This document shows, one piece after another, positions 1-11,465 of a DNA stretch of 64,000 nt. Source of the DNA: Kryptolebias marmoratus (Eukaryota; Chordata; Actinopteri; Cyprinodontiformes; Rivulidae); the NCBI RefSeq assembly GCF_001649575.2, contig NC_051440.1:21072303-21136302 (forward strand). Reading direction: 5' to 3'. The translations under genes and the position numbers were made by a program. Every line of letters begins with the position of its first letter. Positions within the stretch are counted from its first letter, which is position 1. The notes under the pieces were generated by a model. It was not told the origin of the DNA. It saw only the letters and a program-made list of their open reading frames with translations, and made no database searches.

Positions 1-3000
1 TTTTGCGGAAGTCTGTTTGCTTAAGCAGCTTCTGTTCCATTCAGAGTAGTCTTGCTCTGTTTGAATAATGTCAACCCTACCTATAATTTAGATTTTTTTA
101 AAGGGTGTTAAGGTGGATTATAATATGTGCTTAGTTGTTGCTTGACCTAGATTGATACTTCTTTAGTTTTGGTTTAAGGTTATCGGGCTCTAGTGGCTTT
201 AAAATGAGGAGTGGAAAGAAATTTGAATGGGTGCAGAGAGGCAGGGGAAAACATGCAAGAGCCATGAGTAGGGCTTTTCACAGTACCTGGTATGAAAAGA
301 TCTGTTGTAACAGTTAAATGGATCTATAAAAACAATGTGAAAAACAGTTTTTTTGTTTACACAAGTTGGAATATTGCACATTCATATTTCCATCATGTAC
401 CAGGAGAAAAGCATACATACGGTATCTAGAGTTTCTCCACATATAATATTGTTATATGTATAATACATGTATTATATTATATGCACAAATAATATGTTAA
501 TAATCACACATGATTAAGGAAAAAAAAATCTTGCTCTAGTTGTGCACTTCACAAAAAGTCACATTAGCAGCTGCTTTCAGAATTGATGTGTGCTACTACA
601 GCTTTCTGGCATTCAGTTCGTGGTCTGGAATCACTACAGCTCTGTGGGAGCATAGTCACTTTTAGTCAGGTCTATTTGGGAAATAACTCTGGACTCCATA
701 AAGGAACAGGAAACCCACTGAGATTAAGCCTGGATCGTGTGTAGGTGTATATGTAACTATTCTCCTGCAAAGACTGGAGACACAGAGTCTAAAAACTGCC
801 TGACAAACCTTTTGTAATTTAACCTTAAAGGGGAAATTTCCTTTTTAATATGCACAATTCCCCCGACCCCCAGGTTTTAAACTTTGAAAAGTACAGCTTA
901 TGAACCCAGAACTTGGCAGAATTCAAGCTCAGTTCCCTTCTGGGTTTTTTTGTTTGTTTTTTTACATTCATGGTATTTCTCATCATATTAGAACACTCTT
1001 ACACTGAAATTTATACAGTTCACCTGAATTGCCATAGAGTTTGGGGCAACCAATGGAATGGTTTAAGCGAACTGAGTAAAAGTGATTAATTTTTCCTAAT
1101 TGGTAGATGACGAGGGGTATTTGAATCTGGCGACACTACGGGATGGCCCTGCCACTTTTGCTCCCCCGCGATTGGTAACCCCAGTTTGATCTGCACTAAT
1201 CTAATTAACACGTTAACAGGAACACCTGGGCTCTCCACTGAAGGATCTGTGACTGGTGTGTGTGCACAAACTTATGAGCACACGCATGCGCACACTCTCT
1301 TGCATGTGCTTCCCAGATGGGCCTTTGATAGCTCTGATGGTGGCAGGCACAGAAATGATTGCACTTAACGCCAACACCACACACATCTCTAAACACACAC
1401 ATGCACAAATGCATGTTACGCTCTTAGGGTGGGGGTATGTGGTAATAAGGAACAATTTTGATCCCTAATATACATCTAACTGCTCACTAAATGGTGCGAT
1501 TATACCGTGGCCTGATGGCGCACTTGATTAGATTATGCCGGCCTGTGCTTTCTGCTCAAACTCACCGCAGCCCTAAACCCAACCTTGACCCTAATTAGCC
1601 CCACATTCATCAGAGGGAACTGAGGGACACCAATGCATCAGGAGCTTATCATCCTGCAGCTAATTTGTCTGATGAGGCAGGATAAATATGGTCAATGCTG
1701 CAATGCAACCCCCACAATTAGTACATTCATAGTAAAAAACATAAAATAGAAAGGACAGAAAGAAGCAAATAGTAATGAGATAGATGTCAGATGTGCATTT
1801 TACTAGTTTTAATTTCAATCATTAGCAGTGCTTAGGAATCATTACCTGTGCTTACTGTAAACATCACTAACACGTCTGATTTTAATCCTATATTTTTGTT
1901 TTGGGAGCAAAAATTCTTTCAACTTCAGTGAGGATGTCTTCTTCATGAAATTTAATTTAAAGATAATGCTAAAAATACATAGTATTCAAGCAGTTTTAAG
2001 CAACTTCCTAACCCCTCTAATAACAGACTAAATCCATCCAAAAGATAAAATTTTCCCAGTAAATCCTGGATCTGCCCCAACATCCTATTTTAATAGGACA
2101 GCACTAGAACATCTCTAGTTTGTGGTGGCCAGAAGGTACATTATCGTGACCGATGTCCAAACCACCTCAACTTGCTGTAGAGCAACATCAGTTTAATCTA
2201 TCAAGGATCCTTAAGCTTCTCACCCTACCCTAAAGGTGAGGCCAGGGACTTGTCATGAAAGCTAATTTTGTGTTTTCAATCTGATTAAAAAAAAACACCT
2301 ACAGCTCATGAGGGTTGGATCTTACATAAAGTGACAAATCAGGGATTTGAAGTTGTCAAGATATTTCAGCACTAACTAAAAGGCATCTCAGTGGCAGAAT
2401 GAAAATTTTAACAGCTCATCATGTCTCAAACTCTTTGTTCCATGAATGTAATGAAAACATGTTTAAATTTTTATACATAAAGTAATAGTTCAGTGCAGAG
2501 CTACAAAGACTTTTAATTCTCATGAAGGCAGACTGCATGAGAGAATCCAAAATAAACCTAATTTAACAAAAGTCATAGAGAATAGAAGGTGCATGTGGGT
2601 TTGTTTCACAATCAAAACATAACCTGTTATAGTTTTAAATGCTAAATGTTTCACTTTTTTTTAGCAGCCTTTTAAATCTTTACCTGTATTTCTCGTCTTT
2701 TTGTTCACACAAACACACATACAGCTAGTTTTTTATGTATTTGGCGCATCCTTTACTCTCATCCAAACACTGATAAGGTTATGGAAAGTTCAATGTCATG
2801 TGCAAAAAAAGAAAGAAAGAAAAAGAAAAAAATAAAGAAACTTCTGGCACTGCTTAGGACTGAACACCTCATTCGACTCTGACAAGCACTCCACTTCTGA
2901 TCCACAGCTGCTAGGTTGAACAGACATTCAAAAGTCTTAAATTTAAGGTCTGAAAACAAATTACATGCTTTCATTTCCACACTTAAAAACAAAATCTTTT

Positions 3001-3600
3001 TTTAATTTGAAGAGAAAGCAAGATTCATGCAAAGCAGTGGAAGACAATAATGTATGCATGTTAGCTTCAGTGAGGTCAAAGCAGATGGGCAAATATAATT
3101 TTGACTCCTCTCAAAATGGAGTTATAAAGTTATCACAAACTGGTCATAAAAAAAGAAAGTGAAAGTGTATTTTGAATGACTTTGGATGAAAATGTCACAG
3201 TTTAAATGTTTTAAATTATTTTAAGATACCAATCTAATATCCGCAGGACCATTAATTTTGTTCTTTGTAACAAAATTGCATAAAAAACAAAGTGCTCCTA
3301 AAGTACATTTTTAAAGGTTAGGATTTTCTTACCACCATTTATAAGAACAACGACTCCATTGTTTTCTGTTGTGGCTGTTATGAAAAACTGAGGCTGAAAC
3401 CAGTAAATAAGCAAAATAAAGAAGGGTATAAGTACGGGAACATCCTGCTTGAAGCCAACATTAAAACATTCCTCTGCTTGATCTACCTTTAGCTATGAAC
3501 ACTGTGACATAATGTCAAGTCAGGGTGTAAAGATGCGGTGTAGTGAAGATGATGCAAGTAACCTGTAATGATTTTTTTTCCCTATATTGCAGAGAAAAAC
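1..3600. other. Intronic, no gene recognised
   Basis: Short open frames here lack domain similarity and look like chance. The stretch 1255-1415 is rich in CA/TG dinucleotides. The segment around 1490-1700 is less AT-rich and packed with homeodomain-like TAAT and GATTA cores (see findings). Confidence 0.7.
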
Positions 3601-3624
3601 AATTCTGAAAATCTTGAAATAGTT

Positions 3625-4245
3625 AAAAAGACATTGAAGCTACAAATAACTAAAATGACGTTAATATACCGTTTTGTTTTCTTGGATTTTCTTAGCCAAC
3701 TTCACCAGGTTACCAGCTGGAATGAATTTCCAAATACGATCATGTGCTGATCACTCATTGACTGTTTTTCCCTAATTTCTTGCTCCAACACTTACCAAAA
3801 CAGATGATTGTGTTTAACTGATTCTGGTAAGCTCTCCTTATGGGTGCTTTGGACTCGTTGTGTTGTTAAACAACAAATGTTGACCGCATTAAACAAAAAG
3901 CAGAAGTGATGGATTTGGAAATCCAGAATGATGTGGCAGCTGTGCTGGTTTAGTGTCACCTGGAGTTTTTGTTAACAATCATGGCTCCTCCTGCACAGCT
4001 TTCTCTCTCAGACACAAACAGATGAGTTGTGTCAGCTGTTTGAACATAATTAGTGGAGGGATTGATTTTGTCTCTCTGTTGAGATGCTGTTATTTGTTGA
4101 TTTCTAAGAATCCTTATATTTCTCAAATTAATTTGATGAAACTTTTGAAGTTCTTGGAAGTGCAGAAGTACTAACCTTCATTTCTGAATGTGATGAATAA
4201 GTGCTGTCTCTTTTTTTTTTCTCTCAGCAAAGCAGTTTTTGCCAT
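3625..4245 (-). pseudogene. Tc1-like transposase remnant
   Basis: Reading the minus strand from an ATG at 4245 gives MAKTALLREKKKRQHLF and then FRNEG, which resembles the N-terminus of fish Tc1-like transposases (MA-TA-lsKEKR---I-LR-EG). Further down the minus strand, short blocks still align to the Tc1 order: a KN-KSFIK-like stretch near 4135-4150, a block near 3905-3950 that recalls the H-G-YH region, and a C-terminal block at 3680-3750. The frame is lost several times and the DD-E catalytic triad cannot be followed, so it is non-functional. Family recognition is from memory of fish Tc1 sequences, not a search. Confidence 0.6.
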
Positions 4246-4640
4246 AATAGAGATTGTGTATCTAGACAGTTCTATTTGCTGGATAACCCCAGCACAACAC
4301 ACTGTTGTTCTCAAAGGTATAAGAAGGCAAGAAATCCCACACCAATTAACTTTTGACAAGGCACACTTGTTAACTGAATATTTCAAGGGATGACTCAGAG
4401 GCTTGAGAGTGCCTGCTGAGTGCAAAGCAGTCGTCAAGTCAAACTTGATGGCTATTTTGAAAAATCTACATGAAAGAAAATATATTTTGCCTTGTTTGTT
4501 TATTCCTTCCTCACTGAATAATTACATTTGTTGGTTCGTGTATTCTTTTTTAAAGTTTTCCAAAATTACAGAAAGCAAATCAGGCACAATTTTTGCAGAA
4601 GGTGTATCCCAATTTTATCTGTATTGTATAGTCATAGAAA
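4246..4640 (+). repeat. Tc1-like transposon flank / 3' end fragment
   Basis: The stretch caccaattaacttttgacaa at 4340-4359 and the segment at 4403-4500 (gcaaagcagtcgtcaag, then ggctattttgaaaaatct and aaaatatattttg) resemble the 3' terminal region of abundant fish Tc1-like elements, in + orientation. It abuts the minus-strand transposase start at 4245, so this is a rearranged or composite remnant rather than one intact element. Confidence 0.55.
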
Positions 4641-5409
4641 TCCTTTTAAACCGTGAAGCGAGAACTATGTCTACATTCTAACATCTGTAGAGTAAACACT
4701 TTACAGTGATGCAAGTCCCTTTAACATTTATTATCTTTATGATTTATTTGTACAAAAAAGCAACCCAGGCAACAATGATTCTTATTTATTATGTTTCAAA
4801 AATAATATTACAAAGAAAAATATATTATTATGCATTTTGTTCACACATTTCGTAGAACATCACCTTCTGAGCAAGTTCATCAACTAAGAGGTAATTAGTA
4901 AGCCTCAAGATAAAATATAATAATGAAGAAATGCATTTAACAGGAACTTGTTATCCTGTAATTTATACAAAGAATTTTTACAGATGCCATAATTATAAAA
5001 CCTTTTAACCTAAAAATACTTAGAAAACAAATTTTAATCTTATTTTTTTAAATCAAAAAGACATTTATTTATTTACTTTTTAAATCTAAGTGAGTATACA
5101 CTGCAAACAGGAAGTCCAAATTTAAATCAGAACGTCTCAATTTCCTGTGGATTTCTGACATTTTGCTCATGGACATAATGTTTTAAATGGAATAAAAATA
5201 CAAATCATGTGAATCATTTAGTGCAGATAAATGTTGTAATGGAAGCAGGTAATAGAGTTATGTTATTTGTTCAGTGCTGATTGACAGTATGTCAACAAAG
5301 TAAACACTATTTTAATGTTATTAGTTACACAAGGTTTACTTTCATCCTAAAATAAAAAAATACATTGTTTTATGATTATATACCATCCTTCCAAAGTTCC
5401 CGTCTTGTC

Positions 5410-5665
5410 AGGAAGGATAAACAGTGAATGAACGATCAGCACATGGTGGTATTTGGAAAATCATTCCAGCTGGTGACCTGCTGAAGTTGGCCAAGAAAAT
5501 CCAAAATAACAAAAAGCTACAAGAGCTTGTTTCTGTGAATAATCTGAAATTTAAAACATTTTTTAAGGATCTCTTGCTTTTAGGCTTTGCTTTTTTTAGG
5601 ATTTGTTGCTCCCTACAGTATATAACTTCATATTAGTTATTTGTAGCTTCAACATTTTTTAAAGT
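5410..5665 (+). repeat. Second Tc1-like transposase C-terminal fragment
   Basis: This segment is an imperfect reverse complement of 3625-3780. The shared core includes gatcagcacatg, attccagctggt and aagaaaatccaa, with a second block, agttatttgtagcttcaa, further out. The short + frame from 5424 (MNERSAHGGIWKIIPAG...) resembles the transposase C-terminal region. It looks like a second, oppositely oriented, 5'-truncated copy of the family at 3625-4245. Confidence 0.6.
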
Positions 5666-7395
5666 ACAGTAGTTTGGAGTAGCTGCATGCAGAAAGGACG
5701 TTGGAGTAATGCAGGAAAATCTTTGTATGTTGCTATGTACTAATGAGATCAAATTTATTCATGCCCAGAGTTGTGTTGTGTATGTTGAAGTAACATGCCA
5801 GTGTTTGAGGGCTGCCAATTTCAGGGGCAACTGCACAACCTCTGTAACCTCACAAAAATCTCCATAACAACTTGTCTTAGAATAACATGATTTTCAAATG
5901 GCATGGAACCTGGCAGCATATATTACATCTGCAAGAAATGGATACTGATGCCACTGAATTACAATCTTTTTTATTCTTGTTTAGCTTTTCCAACTTGGTA
6001 CATGACATATGACATTCACATGGGAAAAGTTAGCCCAAAAACAGATCTACAATTTTAAAGAAAAACATGGACAGTAGAAAAAAAACATACTTAACTTGTT
6101 TAAATAAATATTGGGGCCATAGTCATGAAAACTTGGATTGAATGGAGGAAATACAACAAGAAAATAGTGGAGGAGGAAAGTATAGAACTACTGAACCTAC
6201 TTGACGGTCCTTTGACCATCAGCCTTGGGGGAAAATTGGGAGTTGTTTCACATGAATGCATGTTGAATTGCTCTCTATTTTGTAGAGTCTCTTTCCAGTT
6301 GAATTATTTGAACTATTCATTTTGTTCTCTGTAAAAAGGAGCTGGAATCGCTGTAGCCCAACACTTGTACTTGTCAAATCTATCTTTCCGAGAAGTAATG
6401 ATTGTGCACTTAAATCTTTTGTTGCCATAAAGCAGACACTATGTAATCCTGCCACACTTCATGTTTTATATTTATAATCCAGTGGATTTAAATCTTATGG
6501 TTTATGCAATCTTGATTAGATGGGAAACCAAAAAGGAAAAAATCCAAAATCCTACTGAGCTTTGGATAAATCAGATGATGGTAAGGGAATTCAACTCTCT
6601 TAGCGTCTCATTGCTAAAAGAATGCTATTTAATTATGGATTTAAGAAAGCAACAACTTCCTTAAATCTTCTTAAATCCAAAAATAAGCTGTAAAACAACA
6701 AAAATCAAACGTTTAAAAACACATAAAGGCACAATGTTATTGCTGATGCCAAATACTTTATTGATGCAGAATGTTATCATTTCATTGATTAGGAAAGATG
6801 ATTATGAATTAAATTATGACTAAATTGTACTTTAGGCTGACTTTTACTTTTACAATTTGTGAAAAATTGGAAAAATGCTTTTACAAGCTGTGTACAGACC
6901 ACAAGTTAAGAGCAGCAAAAATGAATAAATTTATAATTCAAATCTCTGAAGATCTTTGTGCAGTCCCCCTGCTCTGAATCTTATTATCTGTATTCTGATT
7001 ATACTTAAATAAAAGTATATAGTATATAGTATATAGTAAGAACAACTAAATTGAATATTTTGTTCAGAAAGATCAAGTCATCACTTTAATCATCTCATTG
7101 CCTGGTGCAGACAGAAATTTCTGAGTCAGTTACTTCACAGAAATGTTAGGGGTACTTCTTTTTTTTTTGCACATTTTAGAGCAAAAATTAAGCACCTCAT
7201 GTGTGCTTAAAGAAATAGTTTTAATTTTCTTAATTCCATAGCTATAAATTACTATAAATCTTTAGGAAGACCAATGAATAGTGATTACTTCTTGTGTTTA
7301 CTCCATATTAAGTAATGAAAAATTACAATGACTTTGAGTCTATGGCAGACAGTCAAGATACGGACCGAATGTTTTTCAGAATGCTGATGGAGAGT
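5666..7395. other. Intronic, no gene recognised
   Basis: AT-rich sequence with only short, unsupported open frames. A small tandem array of the 7-mer AGTATAT (about 3.5 units) lies at 7014-7038. Confidence 0.7.
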
Positions 7396-7399
7396 CAAC

Positions 7400-8145
7400 A
7401 CATTTAACCTGTAGTAAGCACTACCACTGTCATGTAATTTGCAAACTTCTCTACAAGATTGTTTGGACAGTGAGCTTTGCAGTCATATGTAAGCAGTAAG
7501 TAGAGTAATGGGCTGAGAACACTGCCGTGAGGGGAGCCAGTGTTGAGGGGAATGGGCAACGATGTGGCGTTATTGATTCTGACAGTCTGTGGCCTGTTAG
7601 TCAAAAAGTACAAGATCCAATTGCAGATGGATGGAGACAATTTATTCACCAGATTTTGTGGGACAAATGCATTGAAGTGACATCTAGAAACAGCAACCTT
7701 GTGCAGGAATCTTTGTTTTCTCAGTGTGTGAGGGCCCAATGAATCACAGCAGGGATGCTATCAGCTGTGGAACAGTTCTGCCTGTAAGCACACCATTAAG
7801 TGTCTTCGGTAATATTAGTGGACCTCTTAATGTGTGTCATCGCCAGCTTCTTGAAGCACTTAAGTGTTATTGGGGTAACTGAAACTAGGCAGAAGTCTTT
7901 AAGACTGGACACTGTTAGTGTCTTTGGCTCTGAGAAAATGGTAGATGACTTGAGGCGTGTTGGTGCAGTAGCCAGGGACAATAAAGTGTAAAGTACCATA
8001 TGTCCTTCAAAACCTCAGAATGCTGTCATGCACAGTCCCCAAGGACCTTGTCTGAGGTTTCACAGGGCCCACAGTTATACGGGTGTTGACCTTCTGCAGG
8101 CCCCTCACCTCTGCTGCTATCACCGGGCTCGTCTGGTGACAGTAA
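7400..8145 (-). pseudogene. LINE (jockey/CR1-L2-like) reverse transcriptase remnant
   Basis: The minus strand holds pieces of a non-LTR reverse transcriptase in the correct order. Near 8040-8110 there is a degenerate GL-KVNTR-like stretch. At 7796-7999 comes VSVTPITLKCFKKLAMTHIK, the R-VaLTp--mK-fE-Lv--hI motif. At 7404-7739 comes ILYFLTNRPQTVRI, then LNTGSPHGSVLSPLLYLLLT and KFANYMTVV. The last is the position of the catalytic FADD box, replaced here by FANY, so the enzyme would be dead even without the frame breaks. Family assignment within the jockey superfamily is uncertain. Confidence 0.8.
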
Positions 8146-10560
8146 AACATTTTGCTTTACTTTTACAATAAAGTTTGATGTGATTTCTAGTAGACTCTAA
8201 GGCAATCATAATGTGTCACTATCATAGTGGAAACAGAGTCAGTGACATGAATCTAACTGTATGAGTAACAAAAAAACAAAAACAAGATTCAATAAGATTT
8301 GTAGCTTTTTGTGGCGTTACTGCTCAACAAAGTTTGAAAGACGTTTAATATCATTACTTTCTGTCTTTTTGCCTTGGGCTTGCTTCCTGCAAGAATATTT
8401 GAAATTGCACTTCTGTCAAATCCATAAAATCATCTTTCAGTAATTTTGGTTCGTTTACATATTTAGTCTTACACACGTTAAGTTTTATGCACAAAATCTA
8501 TTATTGCAGAACTTTATCAAAATGTAATAGATGTCTTCTTGTCCTTTTAAGTTTTAGAAACGAGCCAAGGTTCCAAAACAGTTTTTTTTTCAACATTCAC
8601 ATGTATTTTTTTTATGTGTTAAAATAACAGCATGACCAAGTCAAAAATATCTTAACAAACAATTATATGGAATCTGAAACAAATAGCAAAAACCTATTAA
8701 ACTAAATAAACAAACAAAACAAACAAATACAATCAGAAACTTTAGATAATGACAGATCATGATAACCTAAAACAACACTGATTACATCGATTTAAGCGTT
8801 GTAAAGAAGTTGTGTAGAACTCCTTCTAAATAACTTTGTATCAGTTACTTTCATGTTTGTATATTTTTTTTCCTGTGGTCAATTAAACTTTGTCCTATTT
8901 GCATACTAAGAGGTTACTTGTGTGAATGATGAATGGTGAAGTCAAGATAACAGACTGTGATTTATTAGACGTAAAGTGAACCCTGTGCAGCTGTAAATTC
9001 TGTATGCTAAACATCTGTGCACTTTTTATCATGAAATATCACAGGATATCTATTTCTTCCTCATTTTGAACTTTTTTGAAACAAAATACTGCACCCCAGT
9101 AAGCAAAGACTTGGTCAGTTTGGAGGGAGATGCTTGAGGCTTTTGGAAACTTGTTTGAAATGCAGATTATAGACAAGGAATCTATAAAAACAGGTTGAAA
9201 GTGCATTAAAAATCAGAATTTACCCCTTTAGGAACATAGATGCTTCCATGTTTGCTGACAGATGACTATCTAATACCCAAGCATTTTTATAATGCCCAGA
9301 AAAGTGACAAATCTTGTTTCACAATCAGCAACCACTTACAGCGTTCACCATTCTGCACATAAAAATATTGCTCTTTTATCATTAATTGTCCAAGTATATT
9401 TCTTTTGATCTCTGAAGATCACACTCTCTTGATCTTTTTTTTCTAATTATTTAAAAAAAGTAGTCTGTTACTTTGAAGTTAGGCATCACTTTTTAATGTT
9501 ACCTTGGAGTGCAGATTCTTCTAGACCTTAAAGTACAGTAGAGTCATTTTCTTTTCATGCCTTTTAGATGAACAAGCCCACACTGCTGTGTTGATACAGC
9601 AGCTGTCAAAATATGTTTAGAATCAAACACAAAAGAGGAGGGGTGGGGGATGATTGAACACTCTTATTGGCCTGTCACCCTGCCACTACCACCCCCATAT
9701 TTCTCTGCCTTTCTCCTTTGCATGAATATTAACCAGGCTTAAAAAACCCATGAAAGAAATAGATCACTTGTGTAGGCTGCATTGACCCAGATAAGGGCCT
9801 CACAAGCCTGAGACCTCATTGTAATTAACTTTTGTCAAAGTGATTAATCATATGTCCATAGAGGTGGATTGTGAATCAGTGCCAGTGACTTGTGAAGTTG
9901 AGCTGGAATGTTTGAGAATTTTTTTTTAAAGACCAAACCTTGTCTACAATTACTCCATTAATGACCTTTCATCACTATATTAAACACGGAAATGGTCTGG
10001 CTAAAATCACTTATAGGTCTGACAGTGAAACAATATATATAGATATTGATTTTAGGATTAGGAATTGATAAGTAAAAGTTCAATAAATCATCCAGTTGAG
10101 GTTCTAAATACAAATTTTTTATTCCACTTGCTCTTTCATCTGAATCTTGCTCTGTTTACTTCAATTTGTCCCCGAGCGCACTGTGAGCAACTATGCATTT
10201 AGTTCTCAACATTATGTCATTATAATTGTTAATCAGTGTTTATAACTGGTAAACAATGCCACAAATTTAGTCATACAAATCACATCTTGTAAACAGAGCC
10301 TGCCACTTCAACTTGGACCACAAGTCCAAAAACACAAAGCTGTATCCTGTTTTAATTTTGAAAGATGTAAAACCTATAAAGAAACGTTATAACTCAGTAC
10401 ATTTTGCAGATACAGTATGTCATTAGTTCATACTTGGAATTGTGGCCTATTGTAATATTGTATTTCATGAACACACAATCTGCAGCGGTCATAAGAGTAT
10501 AGTGTGTGAAATATCAAAAAATAATGTTCACTGGTTTGTGACTGGTGCTGTAAAGAAAGA
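8146..10560. other. Intronic, no gene recognised
   Basis: No coding similarity was found. The segment 9690-9900 contains an octamer-like tttgcatgaatatt, an agataagg GATA core and several TAATTA/GATTAA sites. It could be regulatory, which is inference only. Confidence 0.65.
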
Positions 10561-10591
10561 TATGTAGATTTTCAGTCATCCAGGCCATGGT

Positions 10592-10750
10592 AAATTCAAA
10601 AAAGGTTAAAAAAAAAACAACTAGACTTTTATTCTGTAGTTGAATAAAAGTAGTTTCTCAATTGAGAAAGCTCCTCGGATGAGAAGCGAAACGTCTTCAG
10701 CTACAGAATAGAAGTCCAGTTGTTTTTGTTTTTTAACCTTTTTTGAATTT
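10592..10750. repeat. Near-palindromic hairpin repeat (MITE-like)
   Basis: The left arm (10592-10645) and right arm (10695-10750) are almost perfect reverse complements. Both contain aaattcaaaaaaggttaaa and attctgtag in the expected mirrored order. The loop of about 50 bases holds a perfect 16-bp palindrome, tttctcaattgagaaa, at 10654-10669. The internal ggatgagaagcgaaacgtctt resembles a very common teleost interspersed repeat. A snapped-back or head-to-head copy of that repeat is the simplest reading. Confidence 0.75.
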
Positions 10751-10875
10751 GCTGTAAAGGAAGTTTATTGTAGCCATAGCATTGATCTTTGCCCACCCTA
10801 ATTTTACCCTATAAATGTTATTACTTAAAGTCAAACAGAAGCAACAAAATCTGTTTGAGGGTCATTGATCATTCT

Positions 10876-10955
10876 ACAATCCCAATTCTGAAAAAGTTGG
10901 GACATTCTGTAAAATGTACATTAAAACAGAATGCAATGATTGTGAGTCTTATAAT
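10876..10955 (+). repeat. DNA-transposon end fragment (GTTGGGAC family)
   Basis: The segment reads aattctgaaaaagttgggac and then acagaatgcaatgatt. This resembles the terminal region of a widespread fish DNA-transposon family whose ends carry CCAATTC-AAAAAGTTGGGAC. Only one end is visible. Confidence 0.5.
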
Positions 10956-11154
10956 CATTGCTGTACTACTATTACTAACTGTAATACAGTCTACTTTATT
11001 GGAATTTTGGAAGAACTTTGTTTATTTACCTGAAAAACATTATTTCATGGACCTTTATCATCAGAAAGGCAAAGTTGTTGTCACCTGAAGCAGGACTTTA
11101 TACTCTGGTGATCAAATAAAACTGCATTTTATGGCCATTGTAAAAAAATTCAGC

Positions 11155-11465
11155 AGAAGATGAATCGAAAGCTCAGAGGAGACCGTGCTTTTGCTGTGGC
11201 AGCTCCTAAATTATGGAATGACCTTTCCTTGGACATCAGACAGGCCTCTTCCTTGTCTGTTTGTAAATCCCTTCTTTAAATCCATCTCTTCTGCCTGGAC
11301 TTTGACACCATCTGAGATGTTCACTTTACATTGTTTTTAATTCTTTAATTTTTAAATAGATTTTTATCTGTTCCATTTTATTTCATTCTGATTGTATGAT
11401 TGTTTTATTATGTGTACAGCACTTTGGTCCTGTTGGTGTGCTCCATAAAGAAAACTGGTATGATA
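11155..11465 (+). pseudogene. L2/Rex-like LINE 3' end
   Basis: The + strand reads MNRKLRGDRAFAVAAPKLWN, then DLSLDIRQASSLSVCKSLL, a stop, and IHLFCLDFDT. This is the conserved C-terminus of fish L2/CR1-type ORF2 (R-F---aP-LWN-LP--iR-A-sl--FKs-LKthLF). The in-frame TAA replaces the usual Lys codon. It is followed by an AT-rich 3' UTR with the typical tacagcactttggt block at 11416-11429. The upstream RT domain is absent, as in most 5'-truncated insertions. Confidence 0.8.

Noticed and set aside
10789..11088. 99-codon + strand open frame
   Set aside because: It overlaps a DNA-transposon end fragment and has a hydrophobic, low-complexity composition with no recognisable domain; likely chance.
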